Assembly: GCA_900544305.1 (NCBI GenBank)
Contig: UQUV01000033.1
Span: 1 to 32,375, forward strand
DNA length: 32,375 nucleotides
Source of the DNA: an uncultured Porphyromonadaceae bacterium
Lineage (GTDB): Bacteria; Bacteroidota; Bacteroidia; Bacteroidales; Muribaculaceae
Reading direction: 5' to 3'
Shown: positions 21,550 to 30,896 of the stretch, in pieces
Numbering within the stretch: position 1 is the stretch's first letter
Layout of the letters: every line of letters begins with the position of its first letter
Made by a program: the position numbers and the translations under genes
The notes under the pieces: generated by a model
Databases searched by the model: none
What the model was told of the DNA's origin: nothing
Seen by the model: only the letters and a program-made list of their open reading frames with translations

Positions 21550-23232
21550 ATGAACAAGAATTCAAAAATGTGGATAGCAGTGGCAATTGTTGCCATTGTT
21601 GCCCCCTGCCTGATTGGTGCTGCGACAGGAAACAGCAAAGACAACAAATCGTCCATCGCACGCAACCTACTCATATTCAACTCGCTCTATAAAGAGCTGG
21701 CCATGTCGTATGTCGACACCATCAATCCGGACAAAAACATCACGACCGCCATCAACTACATGCTCCAAGAACTTGACCCCTACACTGAATACATCAAAGC
21801 GGAGGACAGCGAGGACTTCATGAAGATTTCTACGGGCGAATATGGTGGAATCGGCTCCTATATTATGGAAACAAAAAATGACGGCGTGCTGATTTCCGAA
21901 CCGTTCGAAGGCAGCCCGGCAGCCTTGGCAGGACTTCGCCCCGGCGACCGCATTCTGAAAATCAATGATGACACAACTACCAACTGGCGCAGTTCGCAAG
22001 TCAGCGAAAAGTTGAAAGGCATGGCCAACACTACGGTTCGAGTCGTTGTGGACCGTCCTTATGTGAGCGACAGCATCCTCACTTTTGAAATCACCCGTAA
22101 GAAAATACAGGTGCCGTCCGTGTCCTACTATAAGGCACTCGACGGAGGCATCGGCTATATACAGCTCACCACGTTCAACGACAATTCACCGGAAGAAGTG
22201 AAAACCGCCCTTCTTGAACTGAAAAAGAATCCGAAAGTCCACACTATCGTGCTCGACCTTCGCAGCAATGGCGGCGGTGTGCTGGAAAGTGCCGTTAAAA
22301 TTGTCAACCTTTTCGTGCCGAAAAACACGGAAGTGCTCCGCACAAAAGGCCGCCTGAAACAAAGCGAAAAAGTATATAAGACAACACAGAAACCTGTTGA
22401 CGAAAACATTCCTCTCGTCGTGCTCATCGACGGAGCCTCAGCTTCTGCTTCTGAAATCGTTGCCGGTTCACTTCAGGATCTCGACCGTGCCGTAGTGGTC
22501 GGCTCACGTTCCTACGGTAAAGGCCTGGTACAGTCGACACGCACTCTGCCTTACGACAATCTGCTGAAACTGACCATTGCCAAATACTACATCCCGAGCG
22601 GCCGTCTTATCCAAGCCATCGACTATTCGCACCGCAATCCAGACGGAAGCGTTGCACGTACGCCCGACAGCCTGACCAACGTGTTCCATACAGCACATGG
22701 CCGTGAAGTGCGCGACGGCGGCGGTATAACTCCGGATGTCAAAGTGGAATACGGCGAAATCAACCGCCTCACCTACAACATCGTGCGTGACAACTGGGCG
22801 TTCAATTTCGCCAACAAATATGCAGCCGAACATCCAACATGTGTCCCGGCAGAGGAATTCACCGTCAGCGACAGCCTGTTCAATGAATTCAAGAAATTCA
22901 TCAATCCGGAAAAATTCGAATACGACAAGGTATGCGAAGACGGTCTCAAAAAGTTGCGTGAAACGGCCAAGACAGAAGGCTACATGAACGACTCGACCCA
23001 AGCGGCATTCGACGCACTGGAAAAACTGCTCAAGCACAACCTTGAACAGGACCTCAACAACAACCGCAAGGACATAGAGGAAATCATCGCCACTGAAATT
23101 CTCAGCCGTTATTATTATCAAAAAGGACGCATCATCGAAACGCTGAAGCACGACCCGGCAATGGACACGGTAAGAACCCTCATTGCCGACCCGGAACGCT
23201 ACAAGGCTATCCTCCGTCCGCAAAAGAAATAG
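21550..23232 (+). CDS. C-terminal processing peptidase (S41 family)
   Basis: The 560-aa protein begins with a membrane/signal segment (MWIAVAIVAIVAPCLIGAATG), so it acts in the periplasm. Domains in order are an N-terminal helical part (about 35-90), a PDZ domain (about 95-180, GSPAALAGLRPGDRILKIND) and an S41 tail-specific protease domain with GGIGYIQLTTF, TIVLDLRSNGGGVLESAV, the catalytic Ser in DGASASASEIVAG (294-306) and the catalytic Lys324 in SYGKGLVQ. A C-terminal helical extension of about 150 residues follows. It cleaves C-termini of periplasmic proteins; its targets here are unknown. It is a single-gene unit with terminator 23259-23292. I see no good promoter beyond AT-rich sequence. 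Confidence 0.94.
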   Translation: MNKNSKMWIAVAIVAIVAPCLIGAATGNSKDNKSSIARNLLIFNSLYKELAMSYVDTINPDKNITTAINYMLQELDPYTEYIKAEDSEDFMKISTGEYGGIGSYIMETKNDGVLISEPFEGSPAALAGLRPGDRILKINDDTTTNWRSSQVSEKLKGMANTTVRVVVDRPYVSDSILTFEITRKKIQVPSVSYYKALDGGIGYIQLTTFNDNSPEEVKTALLELKKNPKVHTIVLDLRSNGGGVLESAVKIVNLFVPKNTEVLRTKGRLKQSEKVYKTTQKPVDENIPLVVLIDGASASASEIVAGSLQDLDRAVVVGSRSYGKGLVQSTRTLPYDNLLKLTIAKYYIPSGRLIQAIDYSHRNPDGSVARTPDSLTNVFHTAHGREVRDGGGITPDVKVEYGEINRLTYNIVRDNWAFNFANKYAAEHPTCVPAEEFTVSDSLFNEFKKFINPEKFEYDKVCEDGLKKLRETAKTEGYMNDSTQAAFDALEKLLKHNLEQDLNNNRKDIEEIIATEILSRYYYQKGRIIETLKHDPAMDTVRTLIADPERYKAILRPQKK

Positions 23233-23258
23233 GACTGAGTAACGCAAATATCCCATAA

Positions 23259-23292
23259 ATGCTGTATAGTTTCGACTATACGGCATTTTTTA
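23259..23292 (+). terminator. Terminator of S41 peptidase gene
   Basis: ATGCTGTATAGT pairs with ACTATACGGCAT (one U-G pair) around a TTCG tetraloop, followed by TTTTTT. Confidence 0.9.
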
Positions 23293-23336
23293 TTGATATG
23301 GGGCACGTTTTCACCTGCTATGTCAATTATTATCCG

Positions 23337-23344
23337 TACCTTTG
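23337..23344 (+). promoter_or_regulatory. -7 box of the TonB-dependent receptor gene
   Basis: TACCTTTG matches the -7 consensus only 19 nt before the ATG, leaving a very short leader. No TTTG stands 19-21 nt upstream, so an activator or alternative sigma factor may be involved. Confidence 0.5.
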
Positions 23345-23363
23345 AAAATCCAAAATTTTGAAA

Positions 23364-25721
23364 ATGAAGAAACTATTCACTTTACTATTGTTGCTCATTC
23401 CCGTTCTTTACGCTCATGCACAAACAACCGGTACCGTAAAAGGACAAGTCATGGAACTGGGTTCCAACACGCCTGTCGCCAATGCCGAACTCACGCTGCT
23501 GGGCTATAACCTGACGACCCGAACCGACTCGCTCGGAAGATATGTATTTACCGGTGTCGCCGTGGGCTACAATATCATGCAGGCCGAGGCTTCGGGATAT
23601 GTTCCGCGCATAACGGAATCGTTTCCGGTATCCACAGCCGCTCCGGCCATTATCGACATCCAACTGCAACCGACTACAAAGAATCTGGAAGAAGTGACCG
23701 TCACGGCTTCTCCCTACCGCATATCGCTCGACGCTCCCGTATCCATGCTCCGCATCGGCACTCAGGAAATCGACCTGACTCCGGGAGCCAACCGCGACAT
23801 CTCGAAAGTGCTGCAATCAATGCCGGGCGTACTCTCCGTCAGCAATTCCAACCGCAACGACCTGCTGGTGCGCGGCGGTAGCGCCAACGAAAACCGCTAC
23901 TATATTGACGGCATCGAAATCCCGGTGCTCAACCACTTTGCCGTACAGGGCGGTTCCGGCGGAAATGCCTCGCTGGTCAACACCGAACTGCTGCAATCCA
24001 CCAATTTCTTCACTTCCGCCTTTCCGGTCAGCTACGCTCCCGGACTTAGCTCCGTCATGTCTATGGAAATGCAGGAAGGCAACCGCGAACGCTTCCATGG
24101 CAAACTGATTGTGGGCTTTACCGACGCCGGACTGCACATCAACACACCGCTAACAAAAGAAGGCAAGACACGCATGACGGCATCGTGGCGGACCAGCTAT
24201 CTGAGCATGCTTTTTTCTTTGCTCAAACTCCCGTTCCTGCCCACCTACAACGACTACCAGTTCAAGGTGACTACCGACCTTACCGACAAGGACAAAATCT
24301 TCATTCTCGGGCTGGGGTCTCTCGACAACAACCGGCTCAACACAAAGGAACAGGACCTGCCTGCATCACGCGAATACATACTCGGCTATCTGCCCAACAA
24401 CGACCAGACAAGTTTCGTTGGAGGTATCGGATATGAACACCTTTTCTCTTTCGGCCGTCTGCGTGCCACTGTCAGCGGCGACTATCTTTACAACCGCCTG
24501 TACAAATATGCCGACAACAACGAGCAACTGCCCCTTCTTTTCGACATCAAGGACAGAGAAACGAATCTCCGCACGAATCTCAATATGGAATGGTTTGACG
24601 TGAAAGGGTTCAAAATCATTGCCGGTGTATCGGGCGGAGCTGCTTTCAGTTCAAACGTACATTTCGGACGATATGCCATCTACGGAGGCATCAACCGACG
24701 TTTTTTCGACGAACGGCTTTCTGCCAGTTTATCCCTTCGCGCCGACGGCATGACCTATTCGTCGCGAACAAGCAATCCGCTGCGCCAACTATCACCGCGA
24801 CTCAACCTTTCAGCAAGAGCAACGGACAAGCTGACGGTTTCAGCCAGCGTAGCGCGCTATTTCCAGGAACCGACCATGACGCTTCTCGACTACAGCGGCA
24901 ATGATATCGAAGGCTACCGACAGACCGACGGACTGCGCTATTCGGCTGTCAACCATTACGTAGCCGGAGTGTCGTTCACTCCTTCCAGCATGACTGTCAT
25001 CAACGCCGAAGGATTCTTCAAGGACTACTCCCAGCTACCCCTGTCGCTGCTTGACGGAATGCCCGTTACCACCTCCGACTTCACCGACTACATCATCGGC
25101 GACGTGCCGGCACGCTCTGCCGGAAAAGGCCACAGCTACGGAGTGGAACTCTCGTGGCGCCACATGAATCTCTGGAACACGACCATCAACACGGCCTACA
25201 CCTTCGTGCGTTCCTTCCTGCAACGCACCGATGCGCAACTGAACCCGACCGGAGGCTACTGGAGTTCGCCATGGGACGTGCGCCACATCATCACACTCAC
25301 GGCCATCCACCGCTTCAAGCGCAACTGGACGCTCGGCGCAAAATGGCAATTCTCGGGAGGACTCCCCTACACGCCTTACGACGAAGAACGCTCATCGCGT
25401 ATCGACGAGTGGGAAAAACGCCACCGCCCCTACACCGACAACACCCGATTTAATGAAAAACGCAACCCGGCCTATCATCAGCTCGACTTGCGTATCGACA
25501 AAACGTGGTATTTCAAAAACTGGAGAATCGGAGGCTACATCGACGTGCAGAACGTGTACGATTTCAGTGTGAAAGGACAGGACCTGCTGACTCCGGCCAC
25601 CGACGAAAACGGCAACAAACTCACCGACCCCGAACGTCCGGGACACTACGTCATGGAACGCATCAGCCACGACCTCGGCGGCACCATCCTGCCGACGGTA
25701 GGCATCACGGTTGAGTTTTAA
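23364..25721 (+). CDS. TonB-dependent receptor with CarboxypepD_reg-like domain
   Basis: The product of about 785 aa starts at ATG 23364 (MKKLFTLLLLLIPVLYAHAQ signal peptide; a TTG 6 nt upstream is less likely). Next come a carboxypeptidase-regulatory-like domain (about 22-110, GTVKGQVMELGSNTPVANAELTLLGYN), a TonB-box-like stretch (LEEVTVTAS), the plug (about 120-235, KVLQSMPGVLSVSNSNRNDLLVRGGS, RYYIDGIEIPVLNHF) and a 22-strand-type barrel ending TILPTVGITVEF. It takes up an unknown ligand across the outer membrane using TonB energy. No SusD-like partner is present, which argues against polysaccharide import. It converges on, and overlaps by 17 bp, the AraC gene at its 3' end. Confidence 0.92.
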   Translation: MKKLFTLLLLLIPVLYAHAQTTGTVKGQVMELGSNTPVANAELTLLGYNLTTRTDSLGRYVFTGVAVGYNIMQAEASGYVPRITESFPVSTAAPAIIDIQLQPTTKNLEEVTVTASPYRISLDAPVSMLRIGTQEIDLTPGANRDISKVLQSMPGVLSVSNSNRNDLLVRGGSANENRYYIDGIEIPVLNHFAVQGGSGGNASLVNTELLQSTNFFTSAFPVSYAPGLSSVMSMEMQEGNRERFHGKLIVGFTDAGLHINTPLTKEGKTRMTASWRTSYLSMLFSLLKLPFLPTYNDYQFKVTTDLTDKDKIFILGLGSLDNNRLNTKEQDLPASREYILGYLPNNDQTSFVGGIGYEHLFSFGRLRATVSGDYLYNRLYKYADNNEQLPLLFDIKDRETNLRTNLNMEWFDVKGFKIIAGVSGGAAFSSNVHFGRYAIYGGINRRFFDERLSASLSLRADGMTYSSRTSNPLRQLSPRLNLSARATDKLTVSASVARYFQEPTMTLLDYSGNDIEGYRQTDGLRYSAVNHYVAGVSFTPSSMTVINAEGFFKDYSQLPLSLLDGMPVTTSDFTDYIIGDVPARSAGKGHSYGVELSWRHMNLWNTTINTAYTFVRSFLQRTDAQLNPTGGYWSSPWDVRHIITLTAIHRFKRNWTLGAKWQFSGGLPYTPYDEERSSRIDEWEKRHRPYTDNTRFNEKRNPAYHQLDLRIDKTWYFKNWRIGGYIDVQNVYDFSVKGQDLLTPATDENGNKLTDPERPGHYVMERISHDLGGTILPTVGITVEF

Positions 25722-26589
25722 GATTGTTGCGGTACTGCTGGGGCGACATGCCCATCTGCTTGCGGAAGAACGTGCCGAAATAGGAGGCATTCGGGAAATT
25801 CAGCATATCGGAAATTTCCTGCACGGTCATCTGCGTATTGTTGAGCAGCGACATGCTCTTGCGCATGATGGCCTTGAACACCAGTTCCTGCACCGTGTAG
25901 CCGCTGACCGATTTTGAAAGTGCCGACAGATATTTCGGCGACAGGCAGAGTTTGTCGGCATAGAATTCCACACCCCGCTCCTGCATGAAATAGCGGTCAA
26001 TCAGTTCAATAAGTTTCATGAACACTTCATGCTTATGGCCCACGCCATTCTGCTGCGCTGCCACTTTCCGGCTATAGATGGAACAAAGTCGGTGGGTCAA
26101 CGCAAGCAAGAGCAACTTCCGTTCATGTTGGTTGAAAAGGCTGTCTTCCAAAGGAAGCGTACTTTCCAGCAACCGCATATAGTGGACCACCTCCTGCTCT
26201 TCGCCCGTTTTCCATACATAGCAGGGCTCAGCCGACAACTGCGAGTAGGGATACATCGACAGAACGAGATTTCCCATAATGTCGCGAATCGGTTCAACCT
26301 GATAAATCAAGACACAAACTTCCAGCCCCTCTTCTTCCTTCGTCACTTCCAACGACGAATATTCAGGCACAAAAAGCGTGTCGCCCGGCTTTGCCTTGTA
26401 GTCCTTTCCGTCGAGACGAAAATCAAAGCCGCCCGACCTGCATATAATCAGTCCGATACCGTTCACCTTATAGGCGGCGTCCTTCAGCACCGGCGGGAAT
26501 GTGTGCAAAGTACCGCCGGAGCTGCATATATAAGTCTTTGCCTCAAGGGCATCATTCAGTTGTTTCAATCTTTCGTCGTGGTTTTCCAT
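25705..26589 (-). CDS. AraC-family transcriptional regulator
   Basis: The 294-aa protein has an N-terminal cupin-like sensor (about 15-130; GLIICRSGGFDFRLDGKDYKAKPGDTLFVP) and a C-terminal AraC double helix-turn-helix (about 185-290; EFYADKLCLSPKYLSALSKSVSGYTVQELV and MTVQEISDMLNFPNASYFGTFFRKQMGMSPQQYR). It is the last gene in the direction of the efflux operon, 35 bp after the MFS gene, so it is likely co-transcribed and an obvious candidate regulator of that operon. Its last 17 bp overlap the end of the convergent TonB-dependent receptor gene, and no terminator is visible between them. Confidence 0.92.
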   Translation of the reverse strand: MENHDERLKQLNDALEAKTYICSSGGTLHTFPPVLKDAAYKVNGIGLIICRSGGFDFRLDGKDYKAKPGDTLFVPEYSSLEVTKEEEGLEVCVLIYQVEPIRDIMGNLVLSMYPYSQLSAEPCYVWKTGEEQEVVHYMRLLESTLPLEDSLFNQHERKLLLLALTHRLCSIYSRKVAAQQNGVGHKHEVFMKLIELIDRYFMQERGVEFYADKLCLSPKYLSALSKSVSGYTVQELVFKAIMRKSMSLLNNTQMTVQEISDMLNFPNASYFGTFFRKQMGMSPQQYRNNLKTQP

Positions 26590-26624
26590 AAGCGAAAGTC
26601 CGGGGGATGTTTCCCAAACTTCCG

Positions 26625-28265
26625 CTAAGTTAGTAATTTTCGTTTAGGATACGGTATTACCAGCACAAATATCGTGCAGGCAAGACAAGCATAGAATGTC
26701 CATCCGGCCAAATCCTTCACACCGGAAAGCGTGGCCTGAACCTGTACGCGGCCTTTTGCCGACATGGCAGCCATATTGACGGCTTCCGTTTTGCTCTTTC
26801 CCTGATACTGCATTCCCTGTACGGTCTGCATGAACGAGGCTGAGGCATCGGGATTCAGCATATCAATTTCATGGGCATAGCGGGTGACATAATGCTGCTG
26901 GCGTTCCTGAAGACCGTTGGAATAGAGCGACATTCCGATAGCCGGGCCGAGCACCATTCGCACCGTCAGCATGATGCAAATCCATGTAGACAGATATTTG
27001 TACGGCATACGCTGGTTGGCATAGACAGCTGTCAGAGCATACAGAATCACCATTCCCACCGAACGGATAATGATAGGATATTTCATCCGTTCAAACTGTC
27101 CGTCGGTCTGCACTTCGAAATACATGAACAGGGCTGAAAATCCGATAAACAGGAATCCCAAAGCGAACAGATACTTGAAATGCACGCCCTTGTTGCGAAG
27201 CAGTATCACCAGAATGACACCAATGGCATAGCCGACCAGACACCAGTTGCCGAGCGTGGCATTCTGCCAGTTGTCGATTTTCATGCCGACACCCGTAAAT
27301 ACATTCACCAGCATGGAACTGGAATTGAGAATCATCAGCAACAGAAACAGCACCATTCCCATCCGCACTGTGCGCAACTTGAAAATGTCAAACAGGAAGA
27401 AATGAGATCCGCGCATCCGTTCCAGATAAATTCCCAACAAGCCGGTTACAACTGCAATGACAGTGGCCCAACGGATGGAAAAATCGCTGTACCAGTCAAG
27501 CACTTTTCCATAAATCAGCACATATACGATGCACAGGAAAAACACACTGAACACCACCACGTTGGCAAACTTGCGGAAATTAATCGGGAAACGCTGTCCG
27601 ATATAATTGTGGTAAGGCATTGTAAAAAACACAAGCAATATCGAAACAAGCACCATTCCCATCATGTAGTAGTACACGTACTGCCATTCGTATTCATAAG
27701 CCAACCATGCGGTCAACCACGTTCCCATCTGACCGAGAATCATGAAAAACAGATAAATCATCGGCTGACTGCTGCTCTTTTCCACATCGAGCTTGTCCCA
27801 GCCTTCTTCATCTTTCGGTTCCAGTCCAGGAGTGATGTTGCGGGTAGCTTCCATGTTGAAAGCGTACTTGATAAGCGTAAACAGATTGGTCATCATCAAC
27901 ACCATACGCACAAATCCCATCACAAGGCTGCTGAGAGCCAACAGGAAAATGCTGTCGGTCTTTGCGCAGACATAGCTCAGCAGATAAAGAATCACAAATC
28001 CTGCCAGACACATCATCTTTTCGCGGCGGATGCATACCAGCCGATAGAAGAACGGTGCGAATGCAGCCATCCCGATAGAGGTGGCAAATGTGGCGAACTG
28101 GATATGTTCGGAAATGATGCCCAATCCGCCCACCATTTCTCCGACATTGGAGGAATAGACTCCGCCCACTGTCAGTATCGGAAGAAACAGAAAGAGGAGA
28201 ATCAGAATGCCGAGCGGTTTCGGCACCCAATTATAGAACGGATAGTTTTTAGGATATGAAGCCAT
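26625..28265 (-). CDS. MFS drug efflux transporter (EmrB/QacA-like, DHA2)
   Basis: The 546-aa inner-membrane protein has about 14 hydrophobic helices, as expected for the DHA2 (EmrB/QacA) group of proton-driven exporters. Examples are PLGILILLFLFLPILTVGGVY, MGMVLFLLLMILNSSSMLVNVF and WTFYACLACTIFVLVIPYP. A long loop between the last two helices (about 450-515) would face the periplasm and meet the adaptor. It is less similar to E. coli EmrB than usual, as typical for Bacteroidetes members. It starts 11 bp after the adaptor gene, in the order outer-membrane factor, adaptor, pump, so it forms a tripartite efflux system. The substrate is unknown. Confidence 0.87.
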   Translation of the reverse strand: MASYPKNYPFYNWVPKPLGILILLFLFLPILTVGGVYSSNVGEMVGGLGIISEHIQFATFATSIGMAAFAPFFYRLVCIRREKMMCLAGFVILYLLSYVCAKTDSIFLLALSSLVMGFVRMVLMMTNLFTLIKYAFNMEATRNITPGLEPKDEEGWDKLDVEKSSSQPMIYLFFMILGQMGTWLTAWLAYEYEWQYVYYYMMGMVLVSILLVFFTMPYHNYIGQRFPINFRKFANVVVFSVFFLCIVYVLIYGKVLDWYSDFSIRWATVIAVVTGLLGIYLERMRGSHFFLFDIFKLRTVRMGMVLFLLLMILNSSSMLVNVFTGVGMKIDNWQNATLGNWCLVGYAIGVILVILLRNKGVHFKYLFALGFLFIGFSALFMYFEVQTDGQFERMKYPIIIRSVGMVILYALTAVYANQRMPYKYLSTWICIMLTVRMVLGPAIGMSLYSNGLQERQQHYVTRYAHEIDMLNPDASASFMQTVQGMQYQGKSKTEAVNMAAMSAKGRVQVQATLSGVKDLAGWTFYACLACTIFVLVIPYPKRKLLT

Positions 28266-28276
28266 AGTCTTTTTTT

Positions 28277-29380
28277 CTATAATTTAGCTTTGACGACTAC
28301 CATCATGCCGGCAGCCAGTTTTTCGTTATCTTCTTTGGTAAGGTCGGTAAAGTCGATTCTTACCGGAATACGCTGTTGGATTTTCACGAAGTTTCCGGCA
28401 GAGTTGTCGGTCGGGACAAGGGAGTATTTCGAACCGGTAGCACCGGAAATAGCCGTAATTTTGCCCGTAAATTCCCTGTCGCTGACAGCGTCGACCGTAA
28501 TTTTCACCTCTTGTCCTATTGAAAGGTTTTCGATTTGCGTTTCCTTATAGTTGGCCACAATCCATTTCTGAGTGTCGGGGATGATATAGGTGATGGTCTG
28601 TCCGGCATTGATGAACTGGCCTTCTTCCAGAGCGCGACGTCCGAGCTTGCCGTCACAAGGAGCGGTCACTACGGTGTAAGAAAGATTGAGCTTTGCCATT
28701 TCCAATGCGGCTTCGGCACGCTGTATGGCGGCTTCCGTGCTCTTGCGTCGGGTTTCCACCTCGTTCACGCCTGAACGAGCTGCCGTTTTCTGACGTTTTA
28801 CGGCATCGAGCTTCTTTTTTGTAGCTTCATATTCCGTTTCTATCTGTTCGAGCTGAATCGGGGTGGCAGCCTTGCGCTCCACGAGGTTCTGATAACGCTG
28901 ACGGTCCTTTTCCAACTTCGACAGGCGGATTTCGATTTCAGCGATGGAAGCGTCGTAGACAGCTGCACTGTTCTGTGTTGTCTGCAAAGTGGCGTCGACG
29001 ACATTGGCACCTGCGATAGCATCTTTCAAAGCGGCTTCAGCTTCCATGACACGGATGCGGTATTCGCGGTCGTCGAGAATGAGCAGCGTGTCGCCCTTGT
29101 GCACTTCTTGGTGCTCGGTGAAGCAGATTTTCTTGATGTAGCCCGAGGCACGCAGATTAACCGGTGAGATATACTGCTCGATTTGAGCGTCGTTGCTCAC
29201 TTCCGTACTTTTGTAGTCGAAGAAAAGCAGCGCCACTTCAATCAGTCCTGCCACGATGATAGCCACACCGCACAGACTGACCACGATTTGCCAGCGGCGC
29301 AGTTTCTTGAGTTTCCGGGTCTTTTCTTCGCGAGAGTTAGTTGTATTGCTGTTGTTTGCTGTATTGTTTGAAGTTTCCAT
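28277..29380 (-). CDS. HlyD/EmrA-family membrane fusion protein
   Basis: The 367-aa periplasmic adaptor has a short cytoplasmic N-terminus (Asn/Thr-rich, then RKLKKLRRW), one inner-membrane helix at about 32-54, a biotinyl-lipoyl-like segment (QYISPVNLRASGYIKKICFTEHQEVHKGDTLLILDD), a long alpha-helical hairpin (about 100-220, EIEIRLSKLEKDRQRYQNLV), the second lipoyl half (VTAPCDGKLGRRALEEGQFINAGQ) and a beta-barrel domain. It bridges the MFS pump and the TolC-like channel. The EmrA-like build agrees with the MFS partner gene. It lies 35 bp after the tolC-like gene and 11 bp before the pump gene. Confidence 0.93.
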   Translation of the reverse strand: METSNNTANNSNTTNSREEKTRKLKKLRRWQIVVSLCGVAIIVAGLIEVALLFFDYKSTEVSNDAQIEQYISPVNLRASGYIKKICFTEHQEVHKGDTLLILDDREYRIRVMEAEAALKDAIAGANVVDATLQTTQNSAAVYDASIAEIEIRLSKLEKDRQRYQNLVERKAATPIQLEQIETEYEATKKKLDAVKRQKTAARSGVNEVETRRKSTEAAIQRAEAALEMAKLNLSYTVVTAPCDGKLGRRALEEGQFINAGQTITYIIPDTQKWIVANYKETQIENLSIGQEVKITVDAVSDREFTGKITAISGATGSKYSLVPTDNSAGNFVKIQQRIPVRIDFTDLTKEDNEKLAAGMMVVVKAKL

Positions 29381-29415
29381 TGTTTTCTGTTTTTATGTTG
29401 TTTCGGATGTTTGAT

Positions 29416-30741
29416 TTATTTGCTTAATATGTCGAGTTTGCCTGTCAGTTTCAGGAGCGAAAGATTGGTCAGGCGATAGTTGTAGTGGGCGCTGATATAG
29501 TTGTTCTGCGCTTCGCTCATCCGCATTTCGTCCTGAAGCACTTCGGTCATCGAGGCGATGCCTTCCTTGTAGCGGTCAGTCGTAACGGTGTAGACATCTT
29601 CGGCAAGCAGATAGTTGTCCTTCTGTTTCTTGAAGTTCCGCTGATTGTTGCGAAGGTCATTAGTGGCGTTGGCATATTGGGTTTCCATATTCTTGCGGGT
29701 ATTTTCCTGTGCCAGTTGCAAGTTCAGGATATCCACTTTTGCTTTCTGCTTTTTATACCGTTTGTCGAGTCCGTCGAATATTGGAATCCGCAACGAAATA
29801 CCAAGTCCGTAGGAGTCGTACCACTTGGCGGACGGATGCGACTGGAACCAGTAGCGGGCCTTGTCGGTATAGGCACTGACAGAAAAATTTCCCGTCAATG
29901 ATAGGGAAGGAAGATAGCAGTCGCGAATCATGCGTTTCTGCTGTTCGGCCATTTCCAGTTGGGATTCGAGCAGGCGGAATTCATAAAGATTGTCGGAAAG
30001 TCCGGTAAGTTCCACCTCAAGAATACTTTCTGTGTCGACCGGTTCGAGGGCGATTTCCGCATCTGCCGGATAGTCGATGACGTATTTCAGCAAGTTGAGT
30101 TGCTGTGTGAGCATGGCACAAGCATTGTCGTACTGCACCTGCATGTTTTCCAGATTGATGTTCACCCGCTTTACGTCCACTTCCATCGCCATACCGTTGT
30201 CGTAGAAAGCTTCCGTGATACCTTTCAGTTCTTCCAGACGGGCGATGTTGGCCTTTATCAGACTGATTTGCTCGGCGGAAGCCTGACCCAGATAATACAT
30301 CTTGCTGATTTCCATCGTCAGGTCCTCTTTTGCCTTTTCATAACCCAGGCGGCTGATTTCTTCCATCGTGCGGGCTATCGAAACAGACGTATAGACGGTC
30401 TGGTTGTAAAGCGGCATCTGCAACTGGAATCCGGCGTTGGCACCATATTGCAGTGTCTTTGTCACGTTGTATGGATTTCCGTAGGCAGAACCGTCGGTCA
30501 CCGATACGGGCGGTTCAAAATTATCGTTGAAATTCGCAAAGGCGTTGATTTGCGGAATCAGTTTCGAGCGGTTTTCCGAAACGGTAAGCCGATTTTTCTC
30601 AATTTCATTTTTCTTGCTCTGCAGCGTGAGGTTGTTTTCTATCCCTATCTTGATGCAATCGCTCAGCGACAGAACCGTTTGTGCGTTTCCATTCATGAAA
30701 AGCAAACCTAAAAACGTAAATATAGACAGTTTCTTAATCAT
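29416..30741 (-). CDS. TolC-family outer membrane efflux channel
   Basis: The 441-aa protein has a signal peptide (MIKKLSIFTFLGLLFMNGNAQ) and the two-repeat TolC/OEP layout. Helical coiled stretches at about 30-230 and 240-441 carry SDCIKIGIENNLTLQSKKNEIEKNRLTVSENRSKLIPQINAF in repeat 1 and LAQENTRKNMETQYANATNDLRNNQRN and GIASMTEVLQDEMRMSEAQNNYISAHYNYRLTNLSLLKLTG in repeat 2. It forms the trimeric channel of the efflux system. It is the first gene of the operon, and the control region upstream holds a -7 box and spaced repeats. Confidence 0.93.
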   Translation of the reverse strand: MIKKLSIFTFLGLLFMNGNAQTVLSLSDCIKIGIENNLTLQSKKNEIEKNRLTVSENRSKLIPQINAFANFNDNFEPPVSVTDGSAYGNPYNVTKTLQYGANAGFQLQMPLYNQTVYTSVSIARTMEEISRLGYEKAKEDLTMEISKMYYLGQASAEQISLIKANIARLEELKGITEAFYDNGMAMEVDVKRVNINLENMQVQYDNACAMLTQQLNLLKYVIDYPADAEIALEPVDTESILEVELTGLSDNLYEFRLLESQLEMAEQQKRMIRDCYLPSLSLTGNFSVSAYTDKARYWFQSHPSAKWYDSYGLGISLRIPIFDGLDKRYKKQKAKVDILNLQLAQENTRKNMETQYANATNDLRNNQRNFKKQKDNYLLAEDVYTVTTDRYKEGIASMTEVLQDEMRMSEAQNNYISAHYNYRLTNLSLLKLTGKLDILSK

Positions 30742-30763
30742 ACTTGTTGTTTTTTATCCGTCA

Positions 30764-30771
30764 CAAAATTA
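30764..30771 (-). promoter_or_regulatory. -7 box of the tolC-hlyD-MFS-araC operon
   Basis: TAATTTTG on the minus strand lies 22 nt before the tolC-like start codon. The -33 region has no TTTG; it carries AGACA/TGTCT arms (30771-30775, 30790-30794) and the direct repeats described separately, suggesting activator dependence. Confidence 0.55.
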
Positions 30772-30795
30772 GACACTTATATCCGATACTGTCTA

Positions 30796-30823
30796 TTCAC
30801 ATCCACCCCAACGATGTTCACAT
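30796..30823. promoter_or_regulatory. TTCACAT direct repeats 21 bp apart
   Basis: TTCACAT at 30796-30802 and 30817-30823 repeat at exactly two helical turns, 25-52 nt upstream of the -7 box of the efflux operon. AraC-family activators commonly bind such direct repeats, and an AraC gene ends this operon. The match to this regulator is inference. Confidence 0.4.
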
Positions 30824-30896
30824 TTTCCTTTTCTTCTCAAAATACGCCCCTTCACAGCCGGTACCCGCATCAAAAAAAACAGAAAAGAACGACATT

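Noticed and set aside
22504..23286. 260-codon minus-strand ORF opposite the S41 peptidase
   Set aside because: Shadow frame, Val/Phe/Cys-rich, and it includes the terminator hairpin.
23364..25721. Polysaccharide utilisation locus (SusC homologue)
   Set aside because: No SusD-like lipoprotein, glycoside hydrolase or SusC-type length (about 1000 aa) is present.
27180..28259. 359-codon plus-strand ORF opposite the MFS gene
   Set aside because: Extremely rich in His, Gln and Asn, as expected from the complement of a membrane protein gene.
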